DNA from: an uncultured Bacilli bacterium | GTDB lineage: Bacteria > Bacillota_I > Bacilli_A > RF39 > UBA660 | Direction of reading: 5' to 3' | Length of the DNA stretch: 28,208 nt | Assembly (NCBI GenBank): GCA_934096755.1 | Contig: CAKOMU010000009.1 | Span: forward strand, 1 to 28,208 | Part shown: in pieces, positions 23,573-28,208 of the stretch | Layout: every line of letters starts with the position of its first letter | Numbering within the stretch: the first letter of the stretch is position 1 | Notes under the pieces: generated by a model | What the model was told of the DNA's origin: nothing | The model's input: the letters and a program-made list of their open reading frames with translations, nothing else | The model's database searches: none | Made by a program: the position numbers and the translations under genes

Positions 23573-25753
23573 TTAAGAATTATATACTTCTAAAATTCTA
23601 TCTTTCAAACTTGTTTTTCGATTAGCAGCATAATTATTACCAACTGCACTTACAAATGCTTTTGCATCTCCCACTATAGTTAAACTTTTTTTAGCCCTAC
23701 TAACACCAGTATAAATCAGTTTATTATAAAGCATCTTATAATAACTTTTACTTATAGGCATTATAACATGTTCAAATTCACTTCCTTGACTTTTATGAAT
23801 AGTAATAGCATAAGCATGTTTAATTTGTTTCAAATCTTTTTTTTCATAAATAACTTGATTACCATCAAAATCGATAAAGACACTATTATTTCTAATACTT
23901 TCAATATAACCAATATCGCCATTAAAAACATTATTATCTAAATCATTAACTAATTGTAACACCTTATCATTTTCTCGATATATAACATCTCCATACCTAA
24001 TTTCTTCTTTTTGTTCACTATACGGATTATAAATACTTTGTAATAATACATTTAAACTATCAATCCCATTATCTCCTCGGTACATCGGTGCCAATACTTG
24101 CATGCTTCTTTCATCAATTTTTTTCTTTCTAGAAATATCTATAATTTGCAAAATAGCACTTTTAATTTGCTCATTAGTCACATTAAAGAAAGAATAATCA
24201 TCACGTTTAGTTAAAAATTCTTCACTTAAATCATTATTTTTAATTTCTTTAGCTAAAAAAGGAATATAGGAATCTTCACTTTGACGATATATTTGATTCA
24301 AAGGTACATAATTAAAATAATCACTATTTATAAGATCATTTAACACTAAACCCGGTCCTACACTAGGAAGTTGAAAAGTATCTCCTACCAAAATCAATTT
24401 AATATTTGGGCTAATGCCTTTTAAAAGGGCATTAAATAAATCAATATCAATCATACTAACTTCATCTACAATGATTAAACGATGTTTGGTCTTATTAAAT
24501 TCATTGTAAAAAAAATCATTACTATCTTTATACCATTTTAAATAACGATGAATTGTATAAGCATTAAGCCCAGTTGATGATGCTAACTTCTTACTAGCTC
24601 TACCCGTCGGTGCTAAAAGGGCAATATTTTCCATAATATCTTGATTACCTAACAAATTGTCTTTTATATATAATTTTACAATAGCATTTATAATCGTTGT
24701 TTTCCCAGTTCCAGGTCCTCCAGATATAATTGTTATATTATTATTAAGAGCACTTTTAATCGCTTTTTCTTGTGTTTCATTATAATTTATATTTAATTCT
24801 TTTTCTAATTTTTCTAATTTTTCATCAATATTTTTAATTTCTTTAGTCTTAAAACTAGCAATTTTTTTTAAAGTTTTTGCAATATTCATTTCTTCTTCAT
24901 AATATTTTTTTAAATAATATCTTCTCTCTTCATTAATGACTTCTCCCTCATCCATAAGATTCGCTAATACTTCCAAAAAAACATCTTCACCCAGTTCAAT
25001 ATTAAAATTTTTTAGTAACATTTTATTGATTTCTTCTACATAACAAAATGTATCACCATTACTATCACTAATATTTTGCATTGCTTCTAAAAAACAGGCT
25101 TCAATTCGCATTTTGGTTTTATCACCATAGTTATTGACATAAATACTATCCAGTTTATTAAAGTCTATTACTTCTTTTAATTTATAAAAATCATTTACTA
25201 ATAACTCATCGATTTTATCCTTAAATTTATTAAAAATTCTAAAACATTCATCAACTGAAAATCCTAAGTTTTGCAATTTTAATATAGTTTCACTACTTTT
25301 ATTATAATTTTGTAACGAATCATATATTTTTAAAGCTCTTGCTTTAGTCATTCCTTCAATCTGCAACAAAGCATCCTTATCATTTTTAATTACTTCAATA
25401 GCTTGATCTCCAAAACAATCAACAATTTTTTTAGCAGTGGCCTCACCACAACCACTAACAAAAGAACTAGCTAAAAATTCCAAAATAGCATCTTTTGTCG
25501 TAGGAATTTCAATTTCATAATTGCTAACATTAAATTGCATGCCAAATTTCTCATTTTTAATATAATCACCATATAAAATCATATTAATATCAATATTAGA
25601 CTCACCAAAAATTCCGGTCACTGTTATACTTTTATTAACTTTATCTTTCAACATCAAAACATTAGTTTCTTTTATTCTAAATAATGCTACCATATAGCCA
25701 TTTTCTAAATTATGATAAATTATTTTTTTTATTTTTCCTTTAATATAATTCAT
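23573..25753 (-). CDS. recD2: RecD2-type SF1B 5'-3' DNA helicase
   Basis: Helicase of 726 aa, the RecD-like protein found where RecBC is absent. An N-terminal OB-like part (IKGKIKKIIYHNLENGYMVA) and helix-hairpin-helix segments (SGCGEATAKKIVDCFG, about 100-115; QIEGMTKARALKIYDSL) come first. The motor follows: Walker A IISGGPGTGKTTIINAI (about 342-358), Walker B LIIVDEVSMIDIDLF, LVGDTFQLPSVGPG and the C-terminal AITIHKSQGSEFEHVIMP and YTGVSRAKKSLTIVG. AGGGT precedes the ATG. It overlaps the mtaB stop by 4 nt (ATGA), so it shares that transcript. Confidence 0.95.
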   Translation of the reverse strand: MNYIKGKIKKIIYHNLENGYMVALFRIKETNVLMLKDKVNKSITVTGIFGESNIDINMILYGDYIKNEKFGMQFNVSNYEIEIPTTKDAILEFLASSFVSGCGEATAKKIVDCFGDQAIEVIKNDKDALLQIEGMTKARALKIYDSLQNYNKSSETILKLQNLGFSVDECFRIFNKFKDKIDELLVNDFYKLKEVIDFNKLDSIYVNNYGDKTKMRIEACFLEAMQNISDSNGDTFCYVEEINKMLLKNFNIELGEDVFLEVLANLMDEGEVINEERRYYLKKYYEEEMNIAKTLKKIASFKTKEIKNIDEKLEKLEKELNINYNETQEKAIKSALNNNITIISGGPGTGKTTIINAIVKLYIKDNLLGNQDIMENIALLAPTGRASKKLASSTGLNAYTIHRYLKWYKDSNDFFYNEFNKTKHRLIIVDEVSMIDIDLFNALLKGISPNIKLILVGDTFQLPSVGPGLVLNDLINSDYFNYVPLNQIYRQSEDSYIPFLAKEIKNNDLSEEFLTKRDDYSFFNVTNEQIKSAILQIIDISRKKKIDERSMQVLAPMYRGDNGIDSLNVLLQSIYNPYSEQKEEIRYGDVIYRENDKVLQLVNDLDNNVFNGDIGYIESIRNNSVFIDFDGNQVIYEKKDLKQIKHAYAITIHKSQGSEFEHVIMPISKSYYKMLYNKLIYTGVSRAKKSLTIVGDAKAFVSAVGNNYAANRKTSLKDRILEVYNS

Positions 25754-26724
25754 ATTACCCTACTATATATTTGTCCTATTTCTAATTCTTCATTTAAATC
25801 TACCAAAAGATAATTACTAGTATGTCCTTTACTATGGACATCACTAACTTCTTCAATCAAAACATCTTTACTACTATTGACAAACTTTTCAAAATAAGAT
25901 TTTTCCAATTCTTGACTTAAAGTAAGCAATCTCTTAACTCGAGACTTTTTATCACTTTCTAACACTTGATTTGGCATTAAAGCCGCCGCAGTTCCTTCTC
26001 TTAAGGAATAAGGAAAGACATGGATTTTACTAAACTCAAGCATTTTGGCAAAATCGTAACATTCTAAAAACAGTTCTTCTGTTTCATAAGGATGCCCTAC
26101 TATAATATCCGTAGATATCGATATATCTGGTCTAATGTCTCTAATTTTAGCTATTTTATTTTTAAAATATTCTTTATCATATTTGCGATTCATCCTCTTA
26201 AGTATTTCTTCACTACCTGACTGCAATGGAATATGCAAATGATCACAAATCTTTTGGTTATTTTTTAATGTTTCTAAAAACTTATCATTTAATTCCGTAA
26301 TTTCAATACTAGATATTCTAATTCTTTGCAAATCTTTTATTTCAGCCAATGCATTTAATAAATCGCTTAAATCTTTGCCATTATCATTATAATGACCAGT
26401 GTGAATTCCCGTTAAAACAATTTCTTGATGTCCTTTAGCTACCAAATTTTTTGCTTCTTCAATGACTTTTTCAAAGTTTTTTGACCGCACACTTCCTCTT
26501 ACAAAAGGAATAATACAGTAAGAACAAAAATTATCACAACCATCTTCGATTTTAATAAAAGCTCGAACATGATTAAAATCACTAATGATCATATCCTCAA
26601 ACTCCAAATTCCGTTCATTATTAAAATCAATGATCTTTTCTCTTTTTTCAATAAATTCTTGCACCAACTTGGCTATTTGACTTTTATCTTTATTACCAAG
26701 TAAAATATCAATCGCCAAATTTTT
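25750..26724 (-). CDS. mtaB: MtaB-like tRNA methylthiotransferase, N-terminus missing at sequence junction
   Basis: Radical-SAM methylthiotransferase that adds the 2-methylthio group to t6A37 of tRNA (MtaB/YqeV branch). Present: end of the N-terminal UPF0004 domain (IDILLGNKDK), the radical-SAM cluster GCDNFCSYCIIPFVRG (CxxxCxxC), EIVLTGIHTGHY, RIRISSIE, HLHIPLQSGSEEILKRMNRK, IVGHPYETEE, VFPYSLREGT and a C-terminal TRAM-like region. The first part of the family, including the three cysteines of the auxiliary cluster, is absent. The reading frame continues to 26928, but the residues beyond about 26724 are the antisense of a tcdA gene and do not belong. The end given is therefore a break, not a start codon. 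Most likely an assembly artefact; see findings. Confidence 0.88.
   Translation of the reverse strand, partial: KNLAIDILLGNKDKSQIAKLVQEFIEKREKIIDFNNERNLEFEDMIISDFNHVRAFIKIEDGCDNFCSYCIIPFVRGSVRSKNFEKVIEEAKNLVAKGHQEIVLTGIHTGHYNDNGKDLSDLLNALAEIKDLQRIRISSIEITELNDKFLETLKNNQKICDHLHIPLQSGSEEILKRMNRKYDKEYFKNKIAKIRDIRPDISISTDIIVGHPYETEELFLECYDFAKMLEFSKIHVFPYSLREGTAAALMPNQVLESDKKSRVKRLLTLSQELEKSYFEKFVNSSKDVLIEEVSDVHSKGHTSNYLLVDLNEELEIGQIYSRVI
26704..26724. other. Probable chimeric junction between two genomes
   Basis: Minus-strand mtaB homology (NLAIDILLG) and plus-strand TcdA homology (NINRQIFATH) both cover this stretch, and each loses its upstream part here. Base composition, codon use and coding strand all change at this point. 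Confidence 0.75.
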
Positions 26725-27291
26725 GCAACTCACAAAACTATAGGTGTGCAAAAAACAGATGCCGCCGAGGAGCGACTCCTCGATATTAATCCTAATGTAA
26801 AAATAACAAAGCACAATGTTTTTTACACTCCGGAAACTGCGAACGATTTTGATTTTACTCAATATGATTATATTGTAGATGCGATTGATACCGTTACCGG
26901 CAAACTTGCCCTTGCTGAAAATGCTCAAAAAGCAGGTGTACCGATTATATCGTCAATGGGTGCAGGCAATAAACTCGACCCGACAGCGTTTAAAGTTGCC
27001 GATATTTCAAAAACATCGGTTTGCCCTCTTGCAAAAACGATGCGCAGAGAATGTAAAAAAAGAGGAATTAATCACTTAAAATGCGTTTATTCCGAGGAGC
27101 CTGCAATGACGCCGATTGATGACGACCAAAATAGTTGTAAGCATCATTGTATTTGCCCGCCCGACACAAAGCGCAACTGTACCATTCGCAGACAGGTGCC
27201 GGGCAGTACGGCTTTTGTTCCGTCTGTCGTCGGCTTGATTATCGCAGGCGAGGTTATCAAGGATTTGACAGGTGTTAAAAATGAATATTGA
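26704..27291 (+). CDS. tcdA: TcdA-type tRNA threonylcarbamoyladenosine dehydratase, N-terminus missing
   Basis: E1-like ThiF-family enzyme that uses ATP to cyclise t6A37 of tRNA to ct6A. 195 codons are present. They begin NINRQIFATHKTIGVQKTDA, a family-conserved stretch, and continue with ERLLDINPNV, YDYIVDAIDTVTGKL, PIISSMGAGNKLDPT, ADISKTSVCPLAKTMRRE and the end RRQVPGSTAFVPSVVGLIIAG. A cysteine group, CKHHCICPPDTKRNC, precedes that end and may bind metal. The Rossmann Gly motif expected about 50 residues earlier is missing; an in-frame TAA lies directly before Asn1. The GTG at 26746 is an internal codon, not a start. It overlaps larE by 11 nt. GC-richer codons set it apart from the minus-strand genes. 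Confidence 0.87.
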   Translation, partial: NINRQIFATHKTIGVQKTDAAEERLLDINPNVKITKHNVFYTPETANDFDFTQYDYIVDAIDTVTGKLALAENAQKAGVPIISSMGAGNKLDPTAFKVADISKTSVCPLAKTMRRECKKRGINHLKCVYSEEPAMTPIDDDQNSCKHHCICPPDTKRNCTIRRQVPGSTAFVPSVVGLIIAGEVIKDLTGVKNEY

Positions 27292-28099
27292 GCCGAGTTT
27301 GCAAATCAAATATGACGAATTAAAAAAGTATTTATTGTCGCTTAACAGCGTTGCTGTTGCATATTCAAGCGGCGTTGATTCAACATTCTTGCTCAAAACG
27401 GCAGTGGATACACTTCCTCGCGATAATGTTTTGGCACTAACTGCAAAATCGCATTCGTTTCCAAAACGCGAGATTAACGAATCAATTCAATTTTGCAAGT
27501 CTGAAAACATAAGGCAAATCGTATTTGAAAGCGAGGAGCTTTCAATCGACGGATTCAGTAATAATCCTCCCGATAGATGCTATATTTGCAAAAAAGAGCT
27601 TTTTTCAAAAATTAAAGGCATTGCCGATGAAAATAATATAAACGCCGTTGTCGAAGGCTCAAATGCTGATGATATTAACGATTATCGTCCCGGTATGCGT
27701 GCCGTTTCAGAACTTGAAATTTTGAGTCCGCTGAAAAAGTTCGGATTGACCAAGGATGAAATCAGAGCATTATCAAAACAACTCGGGCTGAAAACGTGGA
27801 ATAAGCAACCGTTTGCCTGCTTATCGTCGCGTTTTGTTTACGGAGAGAAAATAACTGTTCAAAAACTTGATATGATTGACAAAAGCGAGCAACTTTTGCT
27901 GGATTTGGGATTTAAACAGGTTCGTGTCAGAATACACAACGATGTGGCACGAATTGAGGTTTTGCCAAACGAAACAGAAAGAGTCATGCAGTTTAAGGAC
28001 ACTATTAATTCAAAGCTTAAAGAATACGGCTTTAGATATGTAACACTTGATTTGGGCGGCTACAGAACAGGCAGTATGAATGACAGCCTTAACATTTAA
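27281..28099 (+). CDS. larE: LarE-like ATP-dependent sacrificial sulfur transferase
   Basis: PP-loop enzyme of 272 aa; LarE activates and thiolates the nicotinate-derived precursor of the nickel-pincer cofactor of lactate racemase. The PP-loop motif reads AVAYSSGVDSTFLLK (about 27-41). Further family stretches: NPPDRCYICKKELFSKI (about 90-106), VVEGSNADDINDYRPGMRA, SPLKKFGLTKDEIR, PFACLSSRFVYGEKIT and LGGYRTGSMN. The cysteine of ACLSSR may be the sulfur donor. The ATG at 27281 is chosen, with AGGTG 6 nt upstream; GTG at 27272 is less likely. No larB, larC or racemase is in view, so the cofactor role is by homology. It forms an operon with tcdA and is followed by a terminator. Confidence 0.92.
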   Translation: MNIEPSLQIKYDELKKYLLSLNSVAVAYSSGVDSTFLLKTAVDTLPRDNVLALTAKSHSFPKREINESIQFCKSENIRQIVFESEELSIDGFSNNPPDRCYICKKELFSKIKGIADENNINAVVEGSNADDINDYRPGMRAVSELEILSPLKKFGLTKDEIRALSKQLGLKTWNKQPFACLSSRFVYGEKITVQKLDMIDKSEQLLLDLGFKQVRVRIHNDVARIEVLPNETERVMQFKDTINSKLKEYGFRYVTLDLGGYRTGSMNDSLNI

Positions 28100-28125
28100 C
28101 ATTGCATAAATATAATTAATTTCAT

Positions 28126-28161
28126 ATAAATACCTGTTTTTTTGCAGGTATTTATTTTTTT
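28126..28161 (+). terminator. Intrinsic terminator of tcdA-larE
   Basis: ATAAATACCTG and CAGGTATTTAT form a perfect 11-bp stem around an 8-nt T-rich loop, followed by a T run. Confidence 0.9.
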
Positions 28162-28162
28162 A

Positions 28163-28191
28163 TGGACAAAATAGAACAAATAGTGTATAAT
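28163..28191 (+). promoter_or_regulatory. Promoter reading out of the window
   Basis: TGGACA (-35, one mismatch), exactly 17 nt, then perfect TATAAT on the plus strand, directly after the larE terminator. It should drive a gene beyond the window end. Confidence 0.7.
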
Positions 28192-28208
28192 GTGACTATA
28201 TTTTTTAC

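Noticed and set aside
1..26700. Mollicutes genetic code (UGA as Trp)
   Set aside because: Several genes end with TGA at their family-expected length (for example mtaB at 25750 and addB at 12894), and Trp is encoded by TGG.
26746..26748. GTG as a genuine start of the tcdA gene
   Set aside because: The upstream in-frame residues NINRQIFATHKTIG are conserved in the family, so the gene is truncated and this codon is internal; no ribosome-binding site precedes it.
26725..26928. N-terminal extension of the mtaB reading frame (MSIFSKGKF...)
   Set aside because: It is the antisense of the tcdA coding sequence, shows no similarity to the expected methylthiotransferase N-terminus, and lies beyond the junction.
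27076..27396. Minus-strand 106-aa frame across tcdA/larE
   Set aside because: Antisense of two conserved coding sequences, with no family resemblance.
1..28208. CRISPR arrays, tRNA or rRNA genes, insertion sequences
   Set aside because: No regularly spaced direct repeats, cloverleaf-like stretches, rRNA signatures or transposase motifs were seen by eye.

Overview
The window is almost entirely one AT-rich bacterial chromosome segment (about 1..26720) with genes on the minus strand. After about 26720 there is a short, visibly more GC-rich segment with plus-strand genes and different codon use. The AT-rich part looks like a walled, low-GC Firmicutes/Bacilli-type organism, plausibly one of the small-genome gut lineages near the Mollicutes. 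It has AddAB, SpoIVFA/SpoIVFB-like proteins beside rplU-prp-rpmA in the Bacillus order, mreC/mreD and peptidoglycan genes. UGA is a stop codon and UGG encodes Trp, so this is not the Mycoplasma code.

Reading the minus strand from high to low coordinates: a 5'-truncated mtaB and recD2, then a 54-aa membrane peptide and a terminator. A cell-shape/sporulation-type run follows: SPOR-domain protein, mreC, mreD, spoIVFA-like, spoIVFB-like. Next is rplU-prp-rpmA, with a strong promoter inside the end of spoIVFB-like and a leader of about 95 nt. Peptidoglycan genes come next (class B PBP with one PASTA domain, mraY, ftsW/spoVE-type), then addB-addA, pyk with its own promoter, and two FAD oxidoreductases followed by a 33-aa basic peptide. 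The last genes are a surface protein ending in a VPNTG sorting motif that overlaps a small sortase, and nusB-xseA-xseB-proS, with proS running off the window start.

Transcription units are well marked. Seven minus-strand intrinsic terminators fall between blocks, three of them overlapping the last codons of the gene they end, and several promoters have near-consensus boxes. Genes within blocks are tightly packed, with many 1-56 nt overlaps, and start sites are mostly set by clear Shine-Dalgarno sequences downstream of the longest possible start.

At about 26704..26724 the sequence switches. The minus-strand mtaB loses its N-terminal domain, and on the other strand a TcdA-type gene begins without its N-terminus, followed by larE, a terminator and an outward promoter. 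Both truncated proteins still match their families across the same short stretch. That fits two genomes joined at a short shared word, so the right end (about 1.5 kb) should be treated as probably from a different organism. I did not find a convincing new multi-gene system. The strongest leads are the sortase/VPNTG pair with an out-of-frame overlap and no candidate catalytic Arg after the Cys, and two unlisted small genes.
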